Origin: Microdochium bolleyi | Lineage: Eukaryota > Ascomycota > Sordariomycetes > Xylariales > Microdochiaceae | Direction of reading: 5' to 3' | DNA: 64,000 nucleotides | Assembly (NCBI GenBank): GCA_001566295.1 | Contig: KQ964250.1 | Location: forward strand, 1-64,000 | Part shown: positions 52,743-63,510 of the stretch, in pieces | Layout: each line of letters begins with the position of its first letter | Numbering within the stretch: the stretch's first letter is position 1 | Translations under genes and position numbers: made by a program | Notes under the pieces: model-generated | The model's database searches: none | Told to the model about the DNA's origin: nothing | What the model saw: only the letters and a program-made list of their open reading frames with translations

Positions 52743-53974
52743 ATGAGGGCGACCGGGTTCGGAGGCTCCCTCCTCGCGCTGCTCTCTTTCAAGTCCTTGG
52801 TCCAGGTATGTGAGATGACACATAGTTCACCACAAGCCACATCTGGAGACGTGACTAACTGATGAGTCTGCAGGCGGGGACATTGGTTCCGAGAGGGAGG
52901 CTAGCTGCTCGCAATAATCCAGTTCGAGTACTCACAGTTCCAGACCCTGCCAGCTTGTCGGCCACCCCCAGTGTGGGCCAGCCTGGAGCAGTTACTGTCA
53001 CCGTGACCGAGACCGTCAGTGGCGGTGGTGCCGCTTGTGCTTCGCCCGTCACCGTAACCGTCGAAGGGTCAGCAGTGACGGTTACACATCTTTCGACAAT
53101 GACCATGGTTTCCACGGTCACGGCTGGAGCCGGTGCGTTGCCCCCCGTCGCGCAGATACCGGGCAACACCATTCCGATGATGACCACGATTCTCCCGTCG
53201 GTCGTCAGCACGAGAAGCATCCCGATGATGTCGATTATCCCAACGAGTAGCGCAAAGCCTGCCCCAGCGCCATCAGCCCCAGCTGAAATCGTGCAGCCCG
53301 CCCCGGCTCCTCCAGCAGCGCCAGCGGTGTCGAGCTCGCCGGCCTCGTCCATTGCGCCACCCGTAGCTTCGTCGACAGCTAGCTCTGCCTCGGTCTCAAC
53401 GTCTGCGGCCAGTATCGTCTCGCCTCCCGTAACTCCCGTGGCACCTCCCGCAGGGTCGGCCGCGGTCCCGCCTGAGGTGCCTCCTGTGGCTTCGGTATCG
53501 ACATCAGCGACAAGTCTCGCCGCGGCCCCGACGACGTCTGCAGCTTCTGCCATTGCCTCGCCTTCCACGTCAATCGGTAGCCTTCCTCAAGCATCTGCCT
53601 CGACACAGAGTTCGCCCGCAGTAGAGAGCCCGACCGCAGCGACTTCGTCCTCGTCTGCTTCGCCCCCAGCCGCTGAGCTGCAGCCAACTTCAACTCGCGC
53701 CAGCACCAGCTCGACAACTCAGACCCCGTCGTCGTCTACCGCAGTTGTGGCTCCAGCCCAGTCCACGCTCTCAATCCCAGCGGGTGGAAGCCAGGAACGC
53801 CCTTCAACGCCAACGCCGGTCGTGACACCCGCCCCAGCTCTGCTGCCTGGCGCCCCTGCAGGCAACACCATGCTCACATCCATCAAAGAAGGCCCGTCGC
53901 TCAACCTCGACGGCCAGCCGCTGAGCAGCGTTCTCGACCTCGGCAACCTAGCCAGGACTGTTGCTCCGGCCTGA
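52743..53974 (+). CDS. Secreted Ser/Thr/Pro/Ala-rich mucin-like protein
   Basis: Exon 1 (52743-52805) encodes MRATGFGGSLLALLSFKSLVQ, a signal peptide. A 68-nt intron (GTATGT...CTGCAG) precedes exon 2 (52874-53974). Total 387 aa. After the signal come VTVTVTETVSGGG and VTVTVEGSAVTVTH repeats, typical of fungal wall or extracellular proteins. A methionine-containing linker follows, then about 200 residues of Ser/Pro/Ala/Thr repeats likely to be O-mannosylated. The C-terminus (LNLDGQPLSSVLDLGNLART) has no GPI signal. No catalytic domain is seen. Cell-wall or surface coating is the likely role. Without exon 1 the protein would appear to lack secretion. Confidence 0.78.
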
Positions 53975-54376
53975 GCCAGCGCGGTGATCGTCAAACGTAA
54001 AGGGATGGGAAAGGTTCTCAAGGAGAAGGCAGAATATGACCTGGATTAGCAATGTCTTTTTGGAAGGTGCTGCATGCTTTTTTACCGGATAATTAGTCTC
54101 TAATCTGTCTGTCTGATTCCAACCTTGCCCAAGCCACAGTCTCCTCCTATCTTTATTTTTTACATCTGGATATACAGCTTCTTCGAATTTTATACACCAC
54201 ACAATGGCAACGCTCCTGCAAGCTGCGAAATTCTGGGCGAGGTTGTCGGAATTTGTTTGTACCTGTTCGCCCTCGAGAGATCTGCCGTGTCTTGAAGTGC
54301 GATATTTGTGTCTTCTGCTCCCCTTGCTCTGCCGGGGAAGAATACGTCTCTCTCTTTGTGTTTTACCCTTTTCATT

Positions 54377-54413
<37 letters not shown>

Positions 54414-55383
54414 NNNNNNNNNNTTTTTTTTTTTTTTTTTTTTTTTTTGCGTATAGTCTCCCCAATATCAAGTAAACCCGTGCTCATGTCTGCGTACGGG
54501 TCCGTAAACACTCACTCATATAAATATGCTCAGAATTTAGAATAATTGAAATCTCGCCTATTAATGTCACGGTCTTACATATAGCGGCGGCGGTTCCAGT
54601 GCAGGGCTGCATACATCTATAAACATATATATATGTACACTGATAAGACTAGTCAGTGGGGACCAAGTTCCTTGGACACGAAGCCCGCCGAACATCGAAC
54701 GCTGCTCTTGCGCACATTGAACGATGCGCGCAACGATTTTTATTTTTATTATTAATACTTCGGCATGGTCATATTACGCGATAGATAGGAAGGCTCGCTG
54801 AACCTTAGATGGCCAGGTCGAGCGTACTTTTGGATAACAAAACAATAATAGATGTATACGTGTATGTCGCGAGCGAGCACGTGCAAAGTCAGAACCACGA
54901 GAGGCACAGTTCTCCTCGTCGATCCCCATCGGGGAAAAGTTTCTGCACACGTCGACTTCGTAGACCAATCCTTTGCCATGAAATGCTTTCCAGGGTCTTG
55001 CAGCATGGGGGGGAATCGATAAAAAACAATGTATGCATGCATAAATGATGTCGAGACTTGTATTCTCCCGATGGCAAATCGGCGAGCCCTCGGGCTTCCT
55101 GTCTTCTTATTCTGCTCCACGTGGAGGGAAAACGAATTCATCATCAATCACTGCTGTGGAGTGGGTATATAAGAGTGTGCGTATGTGTCTGCGAGGCCGT
55201 GCCGTCGTAAAAGAGAGAGAGAGAGAGAGTTCCGACCCAATGACGCTTGTGAGGAGAATAGAGCAGAAGAGAGGAGAGAAAAACAGTAGGATCGGATCCA
55301 CGACGTCCGCAATATCTCCCATAACTAGGTGTGACAGTAGAGGAGAAAGGTGTCCCGGGGGAAGATAAGCACAGGGTCAATAA
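53975..55383. other. Intergenic with poly-T tracts and an assembly gap
   Basis: About 1.4 kb, AT-rich. It contains an (AG)-rich microsatellite near 55215 and the gap listed separately. No gene is seen. The minus frames that cross the N run are artefacts of the poly-A/T tract. Confidence 0.55.
54380..54448. other. Poly-T tract interrupted by ten Ns (54414-54423)
   Basis: About 35 T residues, ten Ns, then about 25 more Ts. This is an unresolved homopolymer or contig join, so the true length is unknown. Confidence 0.97.
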
Positions 55384-57242
55384 TCAGACCTTCAGCGGCG
55401 GGGAATCGTCCACCATGACGCTCTTGACGCCCTCAGGCATCATCATGAGCCACTGCCGCCAGCGCTCCACGTCGGGATCCCCACCACCATCCGTGAGACG
55501 GAACGTGAGCGATATCCGCCGACCGCTGCTGTTTTCACCGCCGTCTGCGCTGTGGTCGAAGCCAGTCCTCGGGAGGTAGGATGGCGCTGAGAGCGGCGGC
55601 AGCTGTAGGCTGTCCACACGCGTCAGGGTGATCGACGGTGTAGTCGGATTGCTTGCAACCTGGATGTGTAGCGGCATTATAAAGCTGCTACGGGCTGCGG
55701 CAAGCTGCTCGTCGCTGCCACGCCGGCGCTGAAACAGGTCTGAATACGAGAAGAGGAGCTTCGAGTATAGTTCCGCCACAGACAGCTTGTCAGAGAGATG
55801 CTGGGAAGGTGGCGTGCGGAGGCGGTCGATGAGCAACCGCGTGAAGCTCCCGCGCTCAGCAAAGCGAAAGTAGTCGTCGGTGGTCGATGCTGCGAGCACC
55901 TCCATAACACCTTTCCGGCGCACTATTCTGGACGAAGGAAAGTACGCAGCGTCCATCACGACGAGCGTGTCAGAGCATGCGTCCTCGAGCTTGTGCTGAA
56001 TGCCACTCCATCGTATCTTCGAAGCCGTCGCCCGATCCAAGGAACTAGTGCCACCACTTCTCATTAGCCAAAGGACATGCCCACTGGAGACGCAGTCATG
56101 ATACCTACCTGGCCAAGACCATGTCTTGAGCATGGTCAACAAAGCTAAAGCCGTTGTAATACACAATCTTCAGACAGTCCCAGCTGTCGTGCCTTTCCAT
56201 GAAGTCGTCAACGCGCCGTGATAACCACCGCGATGGGTCCTTGTACACTTCTGACTTGGAAGACGGTATCCTCACAGTCTCGCAGTTGTAGGCGTACTGG
56301 TCCTCGAGCAGATCGCAAAGTTCCCTCACAGATGCGTTCACCATCGCGTCTTCGTTATCTTCCCAGCGGATGAGGAGAACGTGGGCTGCCGCGTATCGAT
56401 GTGCGCGCCCCGGGACCAGGATCGAGGACACGGACTTTTCCAGACTGCTTCTGAAGGACGAGAATCTCGGCACTGGTGGTAGACTCGGCGGCGCAGCAGC
56501 GAGCGGCGGCATAGAGATGATCTTTTCCAACCTCGGGCCAGATGGCAGGGGCGTCCTGATCCGCGCATCGCCCGAGGGCGGGCGAGGCGTAGCCGGTGTC
56601 GTTGGTTTCGATGCCGTAGAGACCGAGTCGATGTCCATTCGTTGCGACTCTCCTGAGGACTTGCGCCGGCGTGTATCTGAGCCCGATCGCTGGTGTGGAG
56701 GCGATGCGAGATGTTGCGGCGGGCTCGTCGACCTGTATTTCCGTATGGCATCTTCCCAACTCATGTTGTGATGGTTAGGGTGGCACTGCGCGGACACTGT
56801 CAGCGTTTCAACGACTACCGGGCCACCGCGCGCGACTTACCGCAACCCTGCGCCGTCTGCAGTCTATACAAGCACCCAGCTTGCGTATCAGAGCAGCCTT
56901 CTCTCGCTGCTGAGCCGACAAAGGACCAGTCCTCCTCCGACTTGCTCTTCGATTCTGCATTATCTCGGCGCCATCCTTGACGGAGAAGATTGACTGAGAC
57001 GCCTCAGCACCAAAAGAACCTGCACCAGCCTCCTCTGCCGCAGCCAGTTCGTCATCCGCAAAATCGGTGATGCCAGCGGTAGAGAGGGTGTCGGAATTCT
57101 TCCTGATCGGTGACAAAGAGCTGGGGCGTTCCCGGGGCGAGATCACTGGCTGCTGATCGCCTCGGCAAGGGTCGTACGGAATGCGCTCGATCGGTGCATT
57201 CGCCTTTGGGAACGCCTCCGCCAGACTCGGAGCGGGATGCAT
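55384..57242 (-). CDS. CRRRR Cys/His finger fused to a caspase-like domain lacking catalytic residues
   Basis: Exons 57242-56841, 56785-56109 and 56044-55384 join in frame to 579 aa. Residues 116-144 form a compact finger (KLGACIDCRRRRVA, then CHPNHHNMSW) with C125, C128, C135 and His 136/139/140; its basic run resembles the Zn2Cys6 DNA-binding motif but the spacing differs. Residues about 268-400 read like a caspase or metacaspase p20 fold. There is a hydrophobic first strand (AAHVLLIRW), a VRELCDLLEDQYAYN helix, a strand CLKIVYYNGFSF where active enzymes have YYxGHG, and TLVVMDAAYFPSS where they have DCCHS/DCCAS. The catalytic His and Cys are therefore both missing. The C-terminal part (FAERGSFTRLLIDRL, LSDKLSVAELYSKLL) resembles the helical end of fungal caspase-like proteins. 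The start is placed at 57242 because no ATG lies upstream in frame. The fold is inferred. Confidence 0.7.
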
Positions 57243-59944
57243 ACTTCGTCTTTGGGGCTTAGCACTTATAAGTGGCTGAGATGCATTGTCGGAGACGACC
57301 ACAACCGTCGGTCCTTGTCGGTGTCGGCTGTAGAAGGTGTGCGGCTTCAGCAGAACGCCAGAGACAATGACCGGGTGCACTGCTGCTTGTAAGCCCGAGT
57401 AGCACGCTCTGGAGACACCATGTGGGTGGGATCGAAGCAGGTGTCCCGAGCCGAAAAAAACAGGTGATCTTGAGAGGCGAGGCGTGTTCAAAACACCAAA
57501 GAAGTTGAGAGAGGAAGAATAACAGCGTTCGCTATGCAGTGGAGACACTTGGGTGCTCAACGCCCACGAGTTGGACAGCCGACAGAAGACGAGCTTCGGT
57601 GACGGGGCTTGGGATGGGGATCACAGAGTGAAGCGGTTCAGGCCCGAGAGGGGCATAACGCGGGGGCCCTCGGGCATAGACAAGGTCGACGATGGGAGAC
57701 GGATCTCGACGGTCTGGTCCTATCCCCGGACCAGACCGAGCAAGCAGGCAGCGGGCCCGTCGCTCGAGAGGCGGACGGATGGGCCCTCGCCTGATCCAGC
57801 TCGGGGAGCCGTCGCTCGGTTGGGAAAGTGCCCAGGCATAGTGTCATGCCCTCCACGTTGAGTGTGGAGGCACCGCGGAATCATAGCTGCGGATATGGCA
57901 TCAAAAGAGGGGACATGGCCCGGTGTCTCCAGCCGTCTGGCTCGAGACATTGTGTCTTATTTTTCTGCGGGTTACGGCGGCCCGCGTGCGTCCACGTCGA
58001 CCGCGTCAGGCCTGCCTGTGTTAGCCGCCCTTTGCTGCATGCCATGTGTGCTTGCTCGCTGCTGGGTGCACCCTCGCCAAAGAGCCGAGCCCAGGGCAGC
58101 TATGTTGTCAACGCCCATCGGCCTGGGGGCAGCGGGGCCGGCCAATGAGCCGGGGTCAAGAGTCGAGCAGGTGCATGCAGACGCACGAATTGCACGGCAG
58201 TATGCCGTTGCGGTGCGTGGCTCGCCTCGGCCTGATTTCCACCTGGCCCCACGTCCATGACAGACCCTAGCATGCAGCTTCCGACTTGGTTGTCGCGGTA
58301 CTCGTACGTGCCCTGCCTCCCGACGGCCAACGAGGCACACAGCCAGCTGATGACTGACTGGCACGGGGGGGAGGCGTCGACTCAGCTCAGCTGGAACGGT
58401 CGCGAGGTGGCCCTACGGAGCACCTGAGGTGAGCGGGCTCCGTTGTCTGGGGTGGCCGGCACCAAGCGCCCCGGCTTTCGGCATGTTGGAGCTGTTGTTA
58501 CCGAAGATGCCGACAAGCACGTGGGTCCCGCCAGCCCAGGCTCCGGCAGGTGTTGCAGCGACTGTCGGCAACACACGCGCTGCTTTCATCAAGCTTCTTC
58601 AGTGAGCACCTTTTCAGCATTGGGCGTGGGCACATTTGTCGTTGGTCGTCCGTCGTTGGTGAGCGTATGTCCGGGCCGGCTGTTATGGTGGAAGTGCGTG
58701 TTGGCATGCCAGCCCTCGGTCGACTGCGTTACTCAGTTTACAGTCTGGCGTCGTCCAGTCATGACTCACGCCATACGTATGCCTCGTGAAGGTGAGCCTC
58801 CGAGTTCGCATTCAGCCGCAGTCGTCCCTTGCTTCTTTCCCAGAACAGATCGCAGTTCAGTCATCCAGCAACTCGGGCTTCAGCTCGGTCGACCCACTTC
58901 GTCACGAGATGGCGCGCTATCCATGCGGTAGTACGCCTCGGCATTTCTCTGATCTTGGAAGGGCGTGAGATGCTTAGATTAGATAAGCCTGCGGGTATTG
59001 CGATACAATCTGCATCATAGACTGCCATGAGCTTCATGTGCAGCAGAGAAAGCGGTGAGATTGGCAGGATCCGGATGTCTGGAGTGCCAAGATCATGCAA
59101 CACTGATATTGAGGTTCGGTTGTGGTGCAAGACATGCGGGCAGTACTTTGAAATGCAATGGTCGTTCCCAGGTGCACGACCGCAAGTTTGGACGGTTCGT
59201 CCCGTCGGCCGGCAGGTCGTGCGAAGGCGGCCGAATACCGGCGCCGAGTGGAAGAAGTTTCCCGAAGAAGAAAAAGATAGCAACATGCTCCGCATCTCAT
59301 GCTTGTGTGGATTTTTGACGATTGTTGATCCTCAAGAATGATGATTCTGTCGAGATTTGCGAGCACAGAAATGTCATGAACAGGTGCTTTCGTTTCAAGT
59401 GGGCTATCGTGCTTGATGCCGCAAAAGACCGGGTAGACCATACGCAGTACGCTCGATCTGGCAAATACCACAGAATCCTGGTACGCAGCCACCCGCAACA
59501 ATCTGAATGACACATTCTTGCTCATGATCTTCAGTCACGGAGGATTTCGATGGAGACGACGTAGCTTATTTGCAGTCGCCCAATCCCTGGCTTGACGTGA
59601 TAATGATCATGCTCGTCGAATCTGGTGGCTGGTCGTGCGTCTCATTCAATCTCTGTCGGCCTAACAAAGACTGTAGCGAAGAGAGACCAGTCGACAACTG
59701 GATTCGGGAATGGCTGGAGCCGTCTGTGATCTGAAAGTACCAGGAGATAATGGCCATGGCTGTGGCTTGAAGAGTCATTTATGGCAAGACTCCAATGCTC
59801 AGGTATGAGTCGGAAAGATACAGGACTGCATGAGTGGCGGTCTGGGTCTGGGCGAGTGAGGCAGGTGCAGGACGACTCTGGTCCAGCCCCGCCAGCATCC
59901 GTTGCCAGGTCGCACCTTCCCGGCTCGTGTACGAAGTACAGGAT
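57243..59944. other. Long intergenic stretch, no supported gene
   Basis: About 2.7 kb. Several frames of 100-160 codons lie on both strands (for example 58443-58931 + and 59034-59525 -), mostly overlapping. The only one with some protein character is 59027-59341 (+, 104 codons; VRLWCKTCGQYFEMQW), but it has no supporting signals. Confidence 0.45.
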
Positions 59945-59962
59945 ATTACCTAATTAGGTAAT
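59945..59962. repeat. Perfect 18-bp palindrome
   Basis: ATTACCTAATTAGGTAAT equals its own reverse complement. Related TAGGTA/TACCTA words occur in other intergenic parts of the window. Confidence 0.85.
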
Positions 59963-60572
59963 CAGCACCACATGCTTGCGAGCCGCATTCCGAGGCTGCA
60001 AGCAGGCATCGCACTGGCAGTGTGCATGTCACGGGAAACTTACAATTACCTTGAGTAGCGAAAGTACCTACCCTAACCTGTAGAATAAGGTGGTGGGGCT
60101 GCGCGGCAGTTCCTGCAAGGGGCAGGGCAACCTTGGAACCTGCGGCCATCACGCCAGCCTGCGTCCCCGGAGGCGCCGGGTCAGTTCTTCACCAACGGTG
60201 ACGCCATGTACGAGTCTCGGACGAGAGTTCCATTCACTGTGTAGATGCTGTGTTCCCGCGCCTGATGAGACCCGGAATCTTCCAATGTCTTGCCATGCAT
60301 TCCGCATTCCGCATTCCACTGCTGGCGCTCAAGCTCACCCACGGTGGCCGCGCATGATCGTGGTGGATCATCACGCCTGGACCCTTGCTCAGGACTCTTA
60401 CTGCGTCAGGATAGGTATCCCTCCCACAGGTACGGCACGTTAGCACGCCGGCACGTCAAGATCCTGGCTGCGCCCACCTGCACGCACTTCCCCGTCAGGT
60501 CCGCTGCACATCCCGCTTCTTCAACGTTCCCGACGACCTCACGTCGACGGACCAGATCCCGCGCCGGCTTCC
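59963..60572. other. Upstream region of the phospholipase gene
   Basis: About 0.6 kb. GCATTCCGCATTCCGCATTCC at about 60297 is a short 7-bp triplication. No gene is seen. Confidence 0.45.
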
Positions 60573-60579
60573 ATATAAA
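60573..60579 (+). promoter_or_regulatory. TATA box of the phospholipase B gene
   Basis: ATATAAAG about 200 bp before the start codon, directly followed by the duplicated pyrimidine-rich leader. Confidence 0.6.
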
Positions 60580-60581
60580 GC

Positions 60582-60669
60582 CGCTTTGTATTCTTGCTTT
60601 CCACTCACACTTGTACAACCACACTCGCTTTGTATTCTTGCTTTCGCATCACACTTGTACAACCACACT
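60582..60669 (+). repeat. Tandem duplication of a 44-bp leader segment
   Basis: Two 44-bp units (60582-60625 and 60626-60669), each starting CGCTTTGTATTCTTGCTTTC and ending ACACTTGTACAACCACACT. They differ at only a few positions; a third partial unit begins at 60670. The array lies between the TATA box and the phospholipase start codon, probably in the 5' UTR. Confidence 0.9.
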
Positions 60670-60779
60670 CGCTTGCGCCTTCGCATCAAAAGGGCTGGCA
60701 CTTTGTCGCCACGCTCATCTCCTTTCCTTCTTTCTATCTCTTTCCCAAGATCTGCCTCCGCATCTTCTTCAACTTCGAC

Positions 60780-62699
60780 ATGCTGCTTTCGCTGCCCCTC
60801 CTCGCTCTCATCTCGAGCGCCCTTGCTGCCGCCGACTCTCACGAGATCGGCCAGCTCGCCCACCGTGCCGCGCCAGACAGCCCATCTGGCAATTATCCGC
60901 CTGCCAAGGTCGACTGCCCTAGCAACCGCCCAACTATCCGTGCCGCCAATGCTCTCTCACGAGCAGAGGCAGATTGGCTTAAGCAACGCCGGGCAAAGAC
61001 TGTCAAGCCCATGGTCGATCTGCTCAAGCGCAGCAACATCCCAGGCTTTGACGCGGCAGCCTTCATCGACAAGCATGCCAGCAACTTCTCCGCCATCCCA
61101 AACATCGGCATCGCCGTGTCGGGTGGTGGCTACCGCGCCCTCATGAACGGCGCTGGCTTCATCGCCGCTGCAGACAGCCGTGAGCCAGGCTCGACGGGCG
61201 CCGGCCAGATCGGCGGTCTGCTCCAGTCGGCAACCTATCTTTCAGCTCTGTCAGGTGGCGGCTGGCTCGTCGGTTCCATATTTGCCAACAACTACACCAC
61301 CGTCACGCGACTGCGCGATGGTTCCCCCGGATCTTCAGTCTGGAACTTCCACGATGGTATCTTGCTCGGGCCCAAAGAGTCTGGGTTTTCCATTGTCGAC
61401 ACCGCGAGCTACTGGTCAGACATTGTGGGCAACGTTGACGCCAAGCGAAGCGCAGGCTTTGCCGTGTCAATGACTGATCCGTGGGGCCGAGGACTGTCAT
61501 ACCAGCTCATCAACGCCACCAACGGGGGCCCTGCGTACACTTTCTCGTCCATCGCCAACGACAGCAGCTTCGCCAGTGCAGATACGCCTTTCCCCATCGT
61601 TGTGACCGTGGAGCGAGCACCTGGCAATGGCCTGCTGGCGCTGAACAACAGTGTCGTCGAGTTCAACCCATTTGAGATGGGCACCTTTGATCCCACATTC
61701 TACGGTTTCGTTCCGACCAGATACATCGGTTCGGACTTCAACGGTGGCAGGATCAACAACACTGGCCGCTGCGTGCGTGGTGCTGACCAGCTCGGTTTCG
61801 TCCTGGGGACCAGCAGCAGTCTCTTCAACGCTGCGCTCATCGAACTCACCAATAGCGAAGGCCAGTCGCCACTTCCCACCGTCCTGACCAATTTGCTGAA
61901 ATCCATCTTGACGTCCATCAGCGGCGAGAGTAACGATGTCGCTGTGTGGGAGCCTAACCCGTTCTATAATTTCCATCGCGGCATTAACGGCAATGTCGAC
62001 CAGAAGTCCCTCATCCTCGTTGATGGTGGCATGGCGCTCGAGAATATCCCCCTTCAGCCAATGATCCAGCCCATGCGTGCTGTTGATGTCGTCTTCGCAG
62101 TGGACTCATCTGCCGATACAGAACATACTTATCCGAACGGGACTGCTCTGCGAGCCACTTATGAGCGGAGCAAACAGGGCGTGGCAAATGGGACCAACTT
62201 CCCAGCCATCCCCTCGGCAAACACCTTCGTCAATCTTGGTTTGAACAAGCGACCAACCTTTTTCGGCTGCGACACATCACAGTTCAAGGCTGGTCATGTC
62301 CCTCCGCTGATCGTGTACGTCCCGAATGCACCATACACGACCAGCAGCAACTTCTCCACGTTCCAGCAGTCTACGCAAGACGAGCAAATGTACCAGGTCA
62401 TCCAAAATGGCTGGAACGTGGCGACAATGGGGAACGGCACGGTCCAGTCTGACTGGCCCGTCTGCCTTGCCTGTGCGATATTGAGCAGGAGCTTGGAGCG
62501 GACAGCCACTCCTGTTCCTGCGGCGTGCAACAGCTGTTTCCAGAGGCACTGCTGGAACGGCGCAGTTAACGAGTCCACACCAGTACTTGCTGATCCTTTC
62601 ATTATTGGAAACGCAACGGCCCAGAATGCGGGCGTGACATACGGTGTGTCGCGAGTGGGAGTCATGGTTACGGCTCTGACGGCAGTCTTGCTGGCCTAA
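60780..62699 (+). CDS. PLB1: Lysophospholipase/phospholipase B, GPI-type
   Basis: The start at 60780 gives a signal peptide (MLLSLPLLALISSALAAADS) and 639 aa. The frame is open farther upstream, but that part lies in the repeated leader. The cPLA2-like catalytic elements are the nucleophile in AVSGGGYRAL (S114), a second LSGGGWLVGS, MTDPWGRGLSYQL, and the aspartate in LVDGGMALENIP (D415). Many N-glycosylation sequons (NYT, NNS, NGT, NFS) and eleven or more cysteines in the C-terminal third fit the secreted fungal PLB family. The C-terminus, GVSRVGVMVTALTAVLLA, is a hydrophobic GPI-addition tail. The enzyme removes acyl chains from phospholipids and lysophospholipids at the cell surface. No intron is seen. 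Confidence 0.94.
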   Translation: MLLSLPLLALISSALAAADSHEIGQLAHRAAPDSPSGNYPPAKVDCPSNRPTIRAANALSRAEADWLKQRRAKTVKPMVDLLKRSNIPGFDAAAFIDKHASNFSAIPNIGIAVSGGGYRALMNGAGFIAAADSREPGSTGAGQIGGLLQSATYLSALSGGGWLVGSIFANNYTTVTRLRDGSPGSSVWNFHDGILLGPKESGFSIVDTASYWSDIVGNVDAKRSAGFAVSMTDPWGRGLSYQLINATNGGPAYTFSSIANDSSFASADTPFPIVVTVERAPGNGLLALNNSVVEFNPFEMGTFDPTFYGFVPTRYIGSDFNGGRINNTGRCVRGADQLGFVLGTSSSLFNAALIELTNSEGQSPLPTVLTNLLKSILTSISGESNDVAVWEPNPFYNFHRGINGNVDQKSLILVDGGMALENIPLQPMIQPMRAVDVVFAVDSSADTEHTYPNGTALRATYERSKQGVANGTNFPAIPSANTFVNLGLNKRPTFFGCDTSQFKAGHVPPLIVYVPNAPYTTSSNFSTFQQSTQDEQMYQVIQNGWNVATMGNGTVQSDWPVCLACAILSRSLERTATPVPAACNSCFQRHCWNGAVNESTPVLADPFIIGNATAQNAGVTYGVSRVGVMVTALTAVLLA

Positions 62700-63510
62700 A
62701 TGGGTTGAACTTGTATGAGGATGACGCTTCCGAGTATTGCTTTTGATACTGGTACTTTCATTGCGCATAATAGCTTGTAAACTCGTAATGATCACTCCTC
62801 TTTATGGACTCGCCTTCTGAAGTCATCTTGGAGCTCACTGACAACATACGCGTACCTGTCTGCAGTGACGGGGAGGGACTTTCTGTCGAATCCTTGTTCA
62901 CGCCAACCCGTCAAGGACAGGCTGGCCGTCGCTCTTGCCCAGAATTTCAGTCCGACGTGAAAATGCCCCTCCCAAACCCGCCATATTGTTCACATTCGGA
63001 TCCTGCCCCCATGCGAGGTAGTGGGGCTCCCAGTCAATCGAGGGGACGCGAAGTGCGAAAAGGTTGAAAAGGGGGACGCGTTGCCGCCCAGCAACGGGTT
63101 CGTGTTTACCCCCAGTGTTATTTACTTCCACTTCCGGACAGCTGTGGAACAGGCAGCACGCCGCCAAAATCCGGCCCGGACCCATGCACAGTCTCTCCTT
63201 AGCTGAGGCTCTTAATTAGTGGCCGACCTTGCCTTCTGTCAACACAGCTTCACGTCAAGGTAGGAGGGCGCACTTGCGACACGCGTGCACATTCGACAAC
63301 AACAGCAATCTACGCCCGATATCTCGCTTGTGTTGGGGGATTATAATCGTCTTTGTTCTTTCGTCGCGACATCAGCATCTGGTACGGCGCTTACCACCTT
63401 GACTTGATGTCTCTGGCCTCGACACATCGTCTTTCTCGGCACAACCCTATTCACAACCTCGTCGGCGTGCTTTCCACATCTCAAGCCAACACTCGTACCT
63501 TCCCGCAACC
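62700..63510. other. Intergenic upstream of the last gene
   Basis: About 0.8 kb. The last 250 bases are C/A-rich leader-like sequence. No other gene is seen. Confidence 0.5.

Noticed and set aside
52855..53568. 237-codon minus frame opposite the secreted-protein gene
   Set aside because: It is the complement of a Ser/Pro/Ala/Val repeat region and has no start context or signal.
53948..54511. Minus frames with long lysine runs crossing the N block
   Set aside because: The lysines come from the poly-A/T homopolymer around an assembly gap.
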